A stretch of 36,005 nt of DNA from Phycisphaerae bacterium. GTDB taxonomy: Bacteria > Planctomycetota > Phycisphaerae > UBA1845 > JAFGLZ01. Below, piece by piece: positions 7,995 to 15,900 of this stretch. A program made the translations under genes and the position numbers. The stretch's first letter is position 1; each line of letters starts with the position of its first letter. The notes beneath the pieces are model-generated. The model saw nothing but the letters and a program-made list of their open reading frames with translations. It was not told the DNA's origin and made no database searches. The DNA is taken from positions 1-36,005 of the forward strand of contig JAFGLZ010000261.1 of NCBI GenBank assembly GCA_016927755.1, given 5' to 3'.

Positions 7995-9755
7995 ATGTCC
8001 AAACGCTCGCGGTCCAGAACAGCCAAGTCGCGGGACGGCCACGAAGCCGACGAAGTCCAAACCCCTCATCATGCGCGCCGTCCGATCCTGGTCCTCGTCG
8101 CTATCCTCGTCGTAGCCGCCTCGCTCCGCCTCGCCGGGCTCGGCCGAGTCGCGCCCCCCGGGCTCAACCAGGACGAGGCAGCCAACGCCTGGAACGCCTA
8201 CTGCATGCTTAAGACCGGCCAGGACCAAGCCGGCGCCCGCTGGCCCATCTTCTACAGCCGGTGCCTCGGAGCCAACCGAAGCACCCTCTACCTCTACGTC
8301 CTGCTGCCGTTTCAGGCCGTCGGCGGCCTCAATGTCTGGACCACCCGAGTGCCCTCGGCCATCGCGGGCGTCATCACCGTCCTCCTCATCTACTGGGTTG
8401 GCTCGCGGATGTTCGGACGCCAGGTTGGCCTGCTGGCCGCCGCGCTGCTGGCCGTCAATCCTTGGCACCTCCAACAGAGCCGCTGGGGGCATGAGGCCGC
8501 GCTGTGCGCCTTCCTCGTCATGCTGCCCTTTGCCGCATTGCTCTGGTCCGGCGCGCCCTTCGACGACACCCCCGACGACAAACGCCGAATCCGAGTCGCC
8601 GTGGCCGCGATCGCCGGACTGCTCACCGGAATCTGCTGCTACGGCTACCCCGCCGTCCGAATCTTCCTTCCGATCTTCCTCGTCGCCGCCGCCCTCGTCA
8701 CGTGGCGAGGCTGGTGGCGGCAGGTCCGATCCCGCAAAGGCGCGCTGGCCATCGTCGCATTGATCCTTACCGTGGGCGCGACGTTCGGCCCGCTCGCCTG
8801 GCAACACCTCACGGACACCGAAGGCAAAGGCATTGCACGGCGGAGCAAGACCACCTGGGTCTGGAAGCCCGGTTCGACCCTCGGCGAGAAGGTCTGGGCC
8901 GCCGTGAGCCGCTACCCGGGCCACTTCGGTCCCGACTTCCTGTTCGTTCGTGGAGATCCTTACGAAGTGCAGTCTGTCGGCGGCTTCGGCCAGTTTCACT
9001 GGTACATGCTGCCGTTGATGCTCTGCGGGGTGGCCGTCGTCGTGCGCCGGGCCTGGGCCTCGCGAGCCGCAAGGGTCCTGCTCGTCTGGCTGCTGGCCTA
9101 TCCGGTGAGCGACTGCCTCAGTTCCCACGGGCTCGGGACCCTCCACGCGCTTCGATCCTTCCCCGGAATGTGCAGTCTGGTGCTCCTGGCCGCGCTCGGG
9201 GCCGTCGCCGCTGGAGAACTGATTGTGCGGTGGCGCCGGTCCGCCGCGATCGGTCTGGCCATTGCGGCCGCGATCGCCGCCGTCTTCCTCAATGTCCGCT
9301 TCCTCCACACCTTCTTCGGCGAGTACAACGATCGTCCAAGAGTCTACGACTTCTACTTCCACGTCGATCTGCTCGAGGCCTGCGAGTGGCTCCGTCCCCG
9401 ACTGAAGGACCTTGACGCGGTGTATTGCACCACCCTAATGACGAACACGCCCTACATCGTCACCCTCGTCGGGCTCGAGTACGACCCGCGCCAGTGGTTC
9501 AGCGACGAGCGCGATCCCCTCTGGCTCGGCCCCTGGCTCAACTATTCCCGCTACGGCAAGATGCATTTCGTCTACGGACGTGACCCACGGACGGCGTGGC
9601 AACGGGCCGTCCGTGGCCTGGCAAGCAATGGCAGGAAAGACCGTGTCGTCTTCATCGCGCGCCCGGGAGAGTTGCCCTCGAAGACTCCCCCCGTCGAGCA
9701 GATCGTCGGGCCGAAAGACGCGCCAGGCCTGTTGATCTATGAGGGGAACCTCTAG
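7995..9755 (+). CDS. GT-C fold glycosyltransferase, family 39/ArnT-like
   Basis: A 586-residue polytopic membrane protein. After a basic, soluble N-terminus of about 30 residues, the first membrane segment (ILVLVAILVVAASLRLAGL) leads to the periplasmic loop carrying Asp60-Glu61 in GLNQDEAANAW. This acidic pair is the catalytic mark of GT-C enzymes that take sugars from polyprenyl-phosphate donors. About ten more hydrophobic segments follow, then a soluble C-terminal domain from about residue 455. Acceptor and sugar are unknown. The start has no Shine-Dalgarno sequence but lies just after TATAGT. It is followed 34 bases later by a second GT-C gene, probably in the same operon. Confidence 0.85.
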   Translation: MSKRSRSRTAKSRDGHEADEVQTPHHARRPILVLVAILVVAASLRLAGLGRVAPPGLNQDEAANAWNAYCMLKTGQDQAGARWPIFYSRCLGANRSTLYLYVLLPFQAVGGLNVWTTRVPSAIAGVITVLLIYWVGSRMFGRQVGLLAAALLAVNPWHLQQSRWGHEAALCAFLVMLPFAALLWSGAPFDDTPDDKRRIRVAVAAIAGLLTGICCYGYPAVRIFLPIFLVAAALVTWRGWWRQVRSRKGALAIVALILTVGATFGPLAWQHLTDTEGKGIARRSKTTWVWKPGSTLGEKVWAAVSRYPGHFGPDFLFVRGDPYEVQSVGGFGQFHWYMLPLMLCGVAVVVRRAWASRAARVLLVWLLAYPVSDCLSSHGLGTLHALRSFPGMCSLVLLAALGAVAAGELIVRWRRSAAIGLAIAAAIAAVFLNVRFLHTFFGEYNDRPRVYDFYFHVDLLEACEWLRPRLKDLDAVYCTTLMTNTPYIVTLVGLEYDPRQWFSDERDPLWLGPWLNYSRYGKMHFVYGRDPRTAWQRAVRGLASNGRKDRVVFIARPGELPSKTPPVEQIVGPKDAPGLLIYEGNL

Positions 9756-9789
9756 CGTTCGTTCGACCAGCCGCCTGTGCGGTGGAGCC

Positions 9790-11433
9790 ATGCACAAGCT
9801 CGTCATCGCCGTGTTGCTTCTCCTCATCGCCGGCGGACTGCTCTTCGCCAGGCTCGGCCATCACCCCCTCTGGGACGACGAGGCCACCACCGCCCTCTAC
9901 GCCAAGTCCATCTGGTTCACCGGCGACGCCCACGCCCTCGTCGACCACAACCTCATCGCCTTCAAGCAGGGCGCCGAACTGCGCAACCTTCGGAACCGCT
10001 ACATGCCCCCGCTCGGATTCTGGGTGGCCGCCCCGTTCGTCGGAATCCTGGGCGACACGGCCTTGGCCGCCAGACTGCCCTTTGCCCTCTGCGGGTGGCT
10101 TACGATCGTCTTGATCGTCTGGTGGCTCTGGCGCGAAAAGGCCGAAACGCTGACGTGGCTGCTGATGGCGCTGGGCATCTTGGGCAACGTCTCCTTCATG
10201 CTCTTCGCCAGGCAGTGTCGATACTACGCCCTCACGACCCTCCTCTCCGCGCTGCTGGCCTATCTCTATCTCCACCGCGAAAAGCGGTTCCCACGCTCGC
10301 TGACCGTCGGCTTGGCCTTCGTGGCCCTCTTGGCGTCGAACTACCTCAGCTACCTGGCCCTCTGCGGCTGCGCCCTGGTCGACTACCTCTTCTGGGGACG
10401 AAGGGACCGACCCCTGCGGCTCGTCGACTGGGTCGGCGTGCTTACGCCCCAGATCTTCCTCGGAAGCGCGGTCCTGTACGTATGGAATCCCCTCATCGCC
10501 AAACGGATCTGGGGGGCTTCCTCCGCCTCATGGCTGAGCGAGCGCCTGACGCTCCTCTGGTGGAACCTCCGCGAGCTCAACGGATGCGAGTTCGGCGTCG
10601 GCACGCTGCTCCTGGCTGCGCCCTTGCTCGCGCTCATCATGAAGGATCGCTGGCTGCTCCGCGCCTCGGTCGCCCTCCTCGCCTACGTAATCGTCGTCAC
10701 CATCGCCTCCCCGCAGCAGGTCGGCGTAACGGGCCTCGCCACCGTCCGCTACCTCGTCCCCCTGATCCCGCTCTGCATCTTCATCGGCGTCCGTGTCATC
10801 CAGGTCCTCACGGCCGGACGCGCCTGGTTGGCGCTGCCGCTCGCGCTCGTGGCCTTCCAGACTAACCTGCTCCACGGCGGTCGCTACGCCACGCTCGGCA
10901 TGCGGACGGCCTTCAGCGACGTCCTCCGGCACAATCGGCTCCGCTGCACGCCGTTGGAGTATCTCCGCGAGCTCCGATCCCCTCCCCCAAGCACGTACCA
11001 GGCCGTAAGCCAATGGATCGACCGAAACGTGACCCAAGGCCAGAGCATCTGGGTCCTACCCAATTACGCCACCTACCCCCTCATGTTCCTGTCACGCAAG
11101 CCCGTCTACGCCTGGCAGCTTGCCTGGCCGCCGCAAGACCAATTCAAGAGCCTCGACGAGATCCACTTCTTCGGCCGAAAGCCGCCCGACTTCGTGATCG
11201 TATTCGGACCCTCGCTGACGGAGCTCCGACCCTTCCTGGCGGACCGGGCATACGTCCGCGCCGCGACGATCGATCGCTTCTGGGCCGACCTCATCCGCCC
11301 GGAGATGCACTTCCACGCCTTTCGCCCCGTCACCGACTTCGACCGCAGCGACCAGGCCGTCTACGTGTTCAAGCGCCGCGCCGTCGCCCGCGGCGCCCGT
11401 GACAGTAGCCAGAGCCTCCCCTTGCCCTTATAG
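9790..11433 (+). CDS. GT-C fold glycosyltransferase, family 39-like, second copy
   Basis: A 547-residue membrane protein. The first membrane segment (LVIAVLLLLIAGGLLFARL) is followed by HHPLWDDEATTALYAKS, with Asp30-Glu31 as the acidic pair expected of GT-C enzymes using polyprenyl-linked sugars. Several more membrane segments and a soluble C-terminal part of about 140 residues follow. It is clearly distinct in sequence from its upstream neighbour, so it is not a recent duplicate. GGTGGAG lies close before the ATG at 9790; an in-frame ATG at 9739 falls inside the preceding gene. Its stop overlaps a possible GTG of the next gene. Confidence 0.85.
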   Translation: MHKLVIAVLLLLIAGGLLFARLGHHPLWDDEATTALYAKSIWFTGDAHALVDHNLIAFKQGAELRNLRNRYMPPLGFWVAAPFVGILGDTALAARLPFALCGWLTIVLIVWWLWREKAETLTWLLMALGILGNVSFMLFARQCRYYALTTLLSALLAYLYLHREKRFPRSLTVGLAFVALLASNYLSYLALCGCALVDYLFWGRRDRPLRLVDWVGVLTPQIFLGSAVLYVWNPLIAKRIWGASSASWLSERLTLLWWNLRELNGCEFGVGTLLLAAPLLALIMKDRWLLRASVALLAYVIVVTIASPQQVGVTGLATVRYLVPLIPLCIFIGVRVIQVLTAGRAWLALPLALVAFQTNLLHGGRYATLGMRTAFSDVLRHNRLRCTPLEYLRELRSPPPSTYQAVSQWIDRNVTQGQSIWVLPNYATYPLMFLSRKPVYAWQLAWPPQDQFKSLDEIHFFGRKPPDFVIVFGPSLTELRPFLADRAYVRAATIDRFWADLIRPEMHFHAFRPVTDFDRSDQAVYVFKRRAVARGARDSSQSLPLPL

Positions 11434-11434
11434 T
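11429..11434 (+). promoter_or_regulatory. TATAGT -10-like box 7 bases before a start codon
   Basis: TATAGT overlaps the stop codon of the upstream gene and ends 7 bases before the ATG at 11442. No Shine-Dalgarno sequence is seen. The surrounding CTTGCC-TATAGT-GCC-ATG pattern resembles that before the gene at 7995. A leaderless internal promoter is inferred, without a clear -35 box. Confidence 0.35.
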
Positions 11435-11441
11435 GCTCGCC

Positions 11442-12287
11442 ATGAACGGCCTCCTGGAGTACATAAACGTCGGCATGATGGGCGTCGGCGTCGTCATCAT
11501 ACTGACCGCGCTGACCGTCGTGACCGTTCGACGTCGCTGGCGCGACGCGATCTCCTGCCGGCCCCTGCGCGCCGGACGGATGGACATGATCCACGTCGCC
11601 ATCGTCATCCTCGTCTTCATGGGACTGATGGCCCTGATGCAGCATCTCGGCAAGTCCATGGCGCCCCCGTCAGGCCTGAACGAAAAGTTGTGGATCGGCT
11701 CGTCCTCCGCCCCTGGCCTGTGGCCCGTCCTGTCCAACAACATCGCCAAGGCCGTCATCGTGCTGATCATCTGCGTGGCTGCCGCGCTCCTGCTGGACGG
11801 AGGTCTCGAGAGCTTCGGCATCCGTACGGATCACCTCGGGCGCGACATGGCGTGGGGCGTCCTGATGTTCTTCGTGGTCTTGCCGATCTGCATGGGGTTG
11901 GCGCAACTCATCGTCCTCTTCGCCAAACAGCCGCCCATGCACGGAGTGATCAACCTCGTGCGGTCGCCCGCCATGCCCGCCTGGGGAATCGTCTCGCTCT
12001 GGATCAGCGCCGTCCTGATCTCGCCCGTGGGTGAAGAGGTCTTCTTCCGAGGGATGTTGCAGACGGTCGTTCGCGGCTACGTCGACCGACCGTACGTCGC
12101 CATCGTCGTTGCCGGCATCGCCTTCGGCATGATGCACGCCAGCCAGCCGCAATACGTCCCGCCACTGGCCGTCTTGGGCCTGCTCCTGGGCTACGTCTAC
12201 GAGCACACCGGCTCGCTCGTCGCGCCCATCCTGATCCACGTCCTGTTCAACAGCCGCACAATGATCTTCGACGTCCTGTCCCGATAG
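11442..12287 (+). CDS. CPBP-family intramembrane metalloprotease (CAAX/Abi type)
   Basis: A 281-residue protein with about seven membrane segments. All family motifs are present: Glu198-Glu199 and Arg203 in SPVGEEVFFRGML, Phe228xxxHis232 in FGMMHAS, and His266xxxAsn270 in ILIHVLFN. Rce1-like members cleave prenylated proteins; bacterial CPBP members have varied or unknown targets, including roles in peptide processing and self-immunity. ATG at 11442 is chosen; a GTG at 11433 in frame is possible and would overlap the previous stop codon. It is third in an apparent operon after two membrane glycosyltransferases. Confidence 0.88.
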   Translation: MNGLLEYINVGMMGVGVVIILTALTVVTVRRRWRDAISCRPLRAGRMDMIHVAIVILVFMGLMALMQHLGKSMAPPSGLNEKLWIGSSSAPGLWPVLSNNIAKAVIVLIICVAAALLLDGGLESFGIRTDHLGRDMAWGVLMFFVVLPICMGLAQLIVLFAKQPPMHGVINLVRSPAMPAWGIVSLWISAVLISPVGEEVFFRGMLQTVVRGYVDRPYVAIVVAGIAFGMMHASQPQYVPPLAVLGLLLGYVYEHTGSLVAPILIHVLFNSRTMIFDVLSR

Positions 12288-12289
12288 CT

Positions 12290-12464
12290 CCAAGCTGCTT
12301 TCATGAAGGATTGAACAGTGCGTCGGAAGGAACCTCTATGTGGGGGGGCCATCGCTTTGGCGGTGGGGAACACGAATTCGCATGGGAACTCGCGTCCCCC
12401 GCCTCCAAAGAGGTGCACCACCCAAGGTTCGTTAGCTGTCCAAACGTCCTTGCAGGCAGCTTGG
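12290..12464. repeat. 175-bp interspersed element, near-full copy 2, variant hairpin
   Basis: Starts 3 bases after the protease stop codon. Left end CCAAGCTGC and right end GCAGCTTGG are exact inverted complements over 9 bases and match at about 22 of 29 positions overall. The inner arm reads CTTTGG on the left and CCAAAG on the right, where other copies have CTTCAG and CTGAAG. The two arms around GAATTC also pair for most of their length, giving one long hairpin. Confidence 0.82.
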
Positions 12465-12477
12465 AACAGCCCCTCGT

Positions 12478-12500
12478 AACGCAGGCTTCCAGCCTGCGGC
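12478..12500. repeat. Short hairpin GCAGGCT-tcc-AGCCTGC
   Basis: A perfect 7-bp stem with a 3-base loop lies just after the interspersed element and before the alanine-racemase-like gene end. Similar short GC-rich hairpins occur through planctomycete intergenic DNA. There is no run of T after it on either strand, so an intrinsic terminator is not supported. A weaker look-alike (AACGCAGCCTTCCAGCC) occurs near 15728. Confidence 0.45.
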
Positions 12501-12528
12501 CTTTTGCGGCTAAGTGGCTGCGCCGTGG

Positions 12529-13560
12529 CTAAGACTCCCCAACGTAACCTCGTGGACCCAGACGAGAGTACCGACACAGAACGTCATGCGGCGAGCAACC
12601 CAGCGCCTTGGCCAGCATCATCTCCGTAAGGGCGCCCCCCAAAAGCGTCACTTCGTCCCCGGGCGCATCGTCCGATCCCACCTCGACGAACGCCGTGTTC
12701 ATCCCGACCTCCAGAACCCGCCGACGCCGCCCCTTGACCAGCACCACCCCCGGCGCGAAGCCCGACGAATACCCGCACAAAATCACGCCGGCCCGGCGGC
12801 TGCGGAACTGCCGGTACCCCGCCGGTCCGTCCAATTCCCGAGCCACCGCAAGCCTCGTCCTGACCGTCATCGCGCCGAGATACAACCCAAGCCCAGGACG
12901 AACCGCGTCCAGCCACGCCGTCGGTCGGTCGAGCAGCGCCGTCCCCGCCGCATGAACCCGGGCGACCTTGCCCGCGCACAGCCGGGCGAGCATCCGGGCG
13001 CCCGCCACCTTGATCGTATGCGTAAAGGCCTCCACCACGTGGCTGATCCGGCGGATGGCGTCGATCTCCTCCGGCCGGCAGCCGAACCGCTGCATCCCCG
13101 TGTCGACGTTGAGCGCCGCCGGGATCCGGCCGACCGCCCGGGCTTCGCTGATCGACCCCACCGCCGGCCTGACCGACAACTCCGCGTGGGCCTCCCCCGG
13201 GCCGCTCAGAGGGCCCAGGATCAGTCCCGGTCGTCCCACCGCCCGGGCCTCGCTCAGATTGAAGTACGCGAACTCGTCGACGATCCCCGCCAGCGCATCA
13301 CTGACGGCCCCGGCGCCCAGTCCGTACGCGTCGGACTTCACGACCGCGATCACCGCCCGGCCAGTCTCTCGTTTGATCGCTCGGGCGTTCGCTCGTATAC
13401 GGTCAAGATCGATCACCACCTCGATGGGGTGCGTTGCCGCGGACTGGTCGAAGTGTTGCAGGTGTGGGACGGATCCCACCGGGCGCGCTCGCGAGACCGA
13501 ACGCTTCCTCGAAGCGCTTCCCGTGGGACGGTTCGATCCGCCGCTGCCTTGTCTCTTCAT
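12529..13560 (-). CDS. Alanine racemase family protein, divergent and compact
   Basis: PLP-dependent racemases of this family interconvert L- and D-alanine for peptidoglycan. The PLP lysine is Lys75 in AVVKSDAYGLGA. VDTGMQRFGC, RPGLGLYLGA and the GYSSGF segment, standing for GYADG with its catalytic Tyr, follow in the right order. The C-terminal domain ends CRYSRLGPRGY, like the usual SRRVPRVY. The recognisable part covers only about residues 46-343, around 300 residues, against the usual 360-380. The N-terminal 45 residues are rich in Arg, Ser and Gly, and no ribosome binding site supports the ATG at 13560, so the true start may be further in. The substrate could be another amino acid. It follows the phosphatase gene by 17 bases. 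Confidence 0.75.
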   Translation of the reverse strand: MKRQGSGGSNRPTGSASRKRSVSRARPVGSVPHLQHFDQSAATHPIEVVIDLDRIRANARAIKRETGRAVIAVVKSDAYGLGAGAVSDALAGIVDEFAYFNLSEARAVGRPGLILGPLSGPGEAHAELSVRPAVGSISEARAVGRIPAALNVDTGMQRFGCRPEEIDAIRRISHVVEAFTHTIKVAGARMLARLCAGKVARVHAAGTALLDRPTAWLDAVRPGLGLYLGAMTVRTRLAVARELDGPAGYRQFRSRRAGVILCGYSSGFAPGVVLVKGRRRRVLEVGMNTAFVEVGSDDAPGDEVTLLGGALTEMMLAKALGCSPHDVLCRYSRLGPRGYVGES

Positions 13561-13577
13561 GGCGGTCTCGTCGGTGG

Positions 13578-15200
13578 TCAGGCGGGCCCGATCCTCATCA
13601 CCATCAGCGTGACGTCATCGCTCTGTGGGGCGTGGCCCACGAACTCGGCGATCGTCCTGCGGCACCGTCCGACCAGTTCCTTGGGCCCCGTGCCCGAGTT
13701 TCTCTTCAGAAGGTCCTCGATCCGCCCCAGTCCGAAGAACTCGTCTTCCGTGTTCAGCGACTCGGGGATCCCGTCCGTGAAGAAGAACAGCGTTCCCGGC
13801 TGGTCCCCGAACGCCACCTCGACGAGCGGATACTCCGTGTCGACGTCGACCCCCAGAGGCATCCCTGCGTCCTCGGGAAGCGTTCGGACTGCCCCGTCGG
13901 ACGAAACCTGGTAGGGCGGGTAGTGACCCGCGTTGACGTATCGGATCGTTCGGTCACTCATGTCCACGATGCACAGAAGGCAAGTGATGAAGTCGCCCCC
14001 GCTCGTGTTCTCGTGAACCAACTGGTTCAACCGGCGAGCCACGTCGACCAGGTCGGCCGCGCCCGGTAGCGTCACGCGAACCGCCGCCTGCAGGTTCGCC
14101 ATCAGCATCGCCGCGGCCACCCCCTTGCCGCTGACGTCGGCGATCACCGCCCCGATACGGTGATCGTCCAGCGTCAGAACGTCGTAGTAGTCCCCGCTGA
14201 CGCTCCGCCCGGGGCTGTTGTAGGCCGTCACCTCCAGGTCCGGCCTGTCCGGCAGGTTCCTCGGGAAAAGGCCTTCCTGGATCTGGCGAGCCACCGCAAG
14301 GTCATTCTCGAGCTGTTGCCGGGCTCGCAGGTCCTGAACCAACTGACTCGTCTTGAGCGCTGTGCCGATCTGAGCCGCCAAGCCCGCCAGGAAGTTCACG
14401 TCCTCTTCCGTGTACTCGTGACCGGTCCGCGTGCGATCTCCGTAGATCGCGCCAAGCACCTCGCTCCGCCACGTGATCGGAACGCACATCGCCGAGCAGA
14501 TCTGATTCATGACCATGCTCTCGGTCACGTCGTCTGAGCCCGATAGGACGTTGTTGATGATGCTCCGCTCGCCCCGCTCGATCGCCCGCTTGAGGATCGA
14601 CCGGCTCACCGTGAGCCCGCAGCACCCCTCGCCCGCCCGGACGTTGCGGATCACCGGCACATGCCATCTCGCCCCGTGTTTCGGGCTTTCCACGATCACG
14701 CCTCGGTCGAAGGCGAGCGTCTCCATGCAGATGTCCATCGCTCGATCGAGGACTTCCCGCTGCTCGAATGCCCCAACCAAACGCGTTGACAACTCCAGGA
14801 GTTGCTCCAAACGCCGCTCGGATATCGAGGGCTTGTGTCGATACACGCTGACCGTGCCGGGCGTTTCCTGTGTCTCGCTGATCGTCACGGTGGCTTGTGC
14901 ATCGTCGGCCTTCTCCGTGAACTGAAGCGCGCACCGGCCGACTTCGATCTTGTCCCCCTGCGCTAGCAGGGCCCGGGCCGTTCGCTGCCCGTTGACCAGC
15001 GTCCCGTTGTGGCTGCCCAAGTCCTCCACTTCATACCGTCCCCGCTCGAGGGAGTGGATCCGGAAGTGTCTGCGCGAGCACGTCGGATCGTCGAGCACGA
15101 CGTCGCACGTCGGGTCGCGCCCCACAATGAGGTCCCCCCGGTGCTGGAGACGCACCGTTCGACGCTGCCCGTCGCTCATGCTGATCGAAAGCTCGGCCAT
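13578..15200 (-). CDS. FHA-GAF-PP2C serine/threonine phosphatase (RsbU/SpoIIE type)
   Basis: A 540-residue cytosolic signalling protein. The FHA domain (about 5-95) carries IVGRDPTCDVVLDD, SRRHF and GSHNGTLVNG, which bind phosphothreonine peptides. A GAF domain (about 145-300) follows, then a linker helix with LAVARQIQEGLFP, and a SpoIIE/PP2C domain (about 320-538). Metal-binding acidic positions are in SGDYYDV, ADVSGKG, FFTDGIPES and DDVTLMVM. The family dephosphorylates anti-sigma antagonist proteins, controlling a partner-switching cascade. No such partner is encoded nearby. GGAG lies 4 bases before the ATG. It lies in one operon between a small lipoprotein and the racemase-like gene. Confidence 0.93.
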   Translation of the reverse strand: MAELSISMSDGQRRTVRLQHRGDLIVGRDPTCDVVLDDPTCSRRHFRIHSLERGRYEVEDLGSHNGTLVNGQRTARALLAQGDKIEVGRCALQFTEKADDAQATVTISETQETPGTVSVYRHKPSISERRLEQLLELSTRLVGAFEQREVLDRAMDICMETLAFDRGVIVESPKHGARWHVPVIRNVRAGEGCCGLTVSRSILKRAIERGERSIINNVLSGSDDVTESMVMNQICSAMCVPITWRSEVLGAIYGDRTRTGHEYTEEDVNFLAGLAAQIGTALKTSQLVQDLRARQQLENDLAVARQIQEGLFPRNLPDRPDLEVTAYNSPGRSVSGDYYDVLTLDDHRIGAVIADVSGKGVAAAMLMANLQAAVRVTLPGAADLVDVARRLNQLVHENTSGGDFITCLLCIVDMSDRTIRYVNAGHYPPYQVSSDGAVRTLPEDAGMPLGVDVDTEYPLVEVAFGDQPGTLFFFTDGIPESLNTEDEFFGLGRIEDLLKRNSGTGPKELVGRCRRTIAEFVGHAPQSDDVTLMVMRIGPA

Positions 15201-15221
15201 TGTCTCCGAGAGCTCGGCAAG

Positions 15222-15458
15222 CTACCGCAGTCTGTCGATGAGTTGCCAGAGGCCTTGCCCGAAAACCTGATAGAGGATGCTCTGAGGGACGTACAAGGCG
15301 TTTTGCAGCGCATCCGGGGCGAAAAGGACCTCGAGCTCACGCTGGATCGTGGCGATGCACCCGCCAAGCGATCCGGTGAGCAGCCCGGCCGCCGCCAGAA
15401 GCCGCCATGAGCGCCCTGCCCGAGCCCGCTTGGGTTGATGTGATCGGTTCTCGTGCAC
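15222..15458 (-). CDS. Small lipoprotein with GTG start, 78 residues
   Basis: The frame extends upstream to 15725, but an in-frame GTG at 15458 has GGGAGGAG about 7 bases before it, the best ribosome binding site of the area, and the codons upstream cross the repeat copy at 15512-15685. From that GTG the protein has a basic N-terminus, a hydrophobic core (WRLLAAAGLLTGS) and a lipobox LGGC with Cys34. The 44-residue mature part (ATIQRELEVLFAPDALQNAL, then YVPQSILYQVFGQGLWQLID) looks amphipathic and is of unknown function. It ends 21 bases before the FHA-PP2C gene, so the two are probably cotranscribed. Confidence 0.75.
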   Translation of the reverse strand: MHENRSHQPKRARAGRSWRLLAAAGLLTGSLGGCIATIQRELEVLFAPDALQNALYVPQSILYQVFGQGLWQLIDRLR

Positions 15459-15900
15459 AGTGTATCTCCTCCCGTCTCGCCCATTGTCCGAACCCCCGCC
15501 AGGAGTGTCAACTGAGCTGCCTCCTGGAATGCTTGAACAGATCGCCAGGAATGGGTGGCCCGTCGCTTCAGCGGCGGGGGACGCGAATTCGGGCCGTGGA
15601 TCGTGTCTCTGATGGCCGGAGCCCAAGACCATCCATCGAAGGTTCTCGAGAACCACGTTGTTTATGCATTGCGGTGAGCCGCTTGGACAGTCCGACTCAG
15701 CCCCTAACCCAAGGCCCCTCGCCACCTAACGCAGCCTTCCAGCCCGCCCCCCCAACCGCAACGCCCGCCATGTCTTCAAAGGGCGGCAAGCACGTTCAGT
15801 GTTCCGCCCAGCTCGGCTTCCCGTGCCACGCATTGACACGCACGCGCCGATCGTCTTTCATAACCCACGACACGGACGTCCCGGCCACGCGAGGGAACGC
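15459..15900. other. Divergent intergenic region, 442 bases
   Basis: Separates the minus-strand lipoprotein operon from the plus-strand zincin gene. It holds the repeat copy at 15512-15685 and about 200 further bases with no recognised gene, promoter of quality or structured RNA. Confidence 0.5.
15512..15685. repeat. 175-bp interspersed element, near-full copy 3
   Basis: The core GGGTGGCCCGTCGCTTCAGC starts at 15553 and runs to GAATTC. The left flank GAGCTGCCTCCTGGAATGC and ACAGATCGC align with copy 4. The right flank (CATCGAAGGTTCTCGA, then GCCGCTTGG) also aligns with copy 4. The inner right arm has decayed (GATGGCCGGAGCCC), so the inner palindrome is largely lost. Confidence 0.78.

Noticed and set aside
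6086..8026. A 646-codon open frame on the minus strand opposite the PhoPQ-related gene
   Set aside because: It is an antisense shadow caused by high GC. It has low-complexity composition (Gly, Val, Asp), no ribosome binding site, and the plus strand carries a clear signal peptide and domain.
7995..11433. Recent gene duplication of the two membrane glycosyltransferases
   Set aside because: Beyond the shared acidic motif and membrane topology, the sequences are too different for a recent duplication.
12478..12500. Intrinsic terminator between the protease and racemase-like genes
   Set aside because: The GC stem is good, but neither strand has the following run of T; the sequence fits a dispersed hairpin repeat instead.
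12514..13914. A 466-codon plus-strand frame opposite the racemase and phosphatase genes
   Set aside because: Arg- and Pro-rich shadow frame without domains; the minus strand encodes recognised PLP and PP2C motifs.
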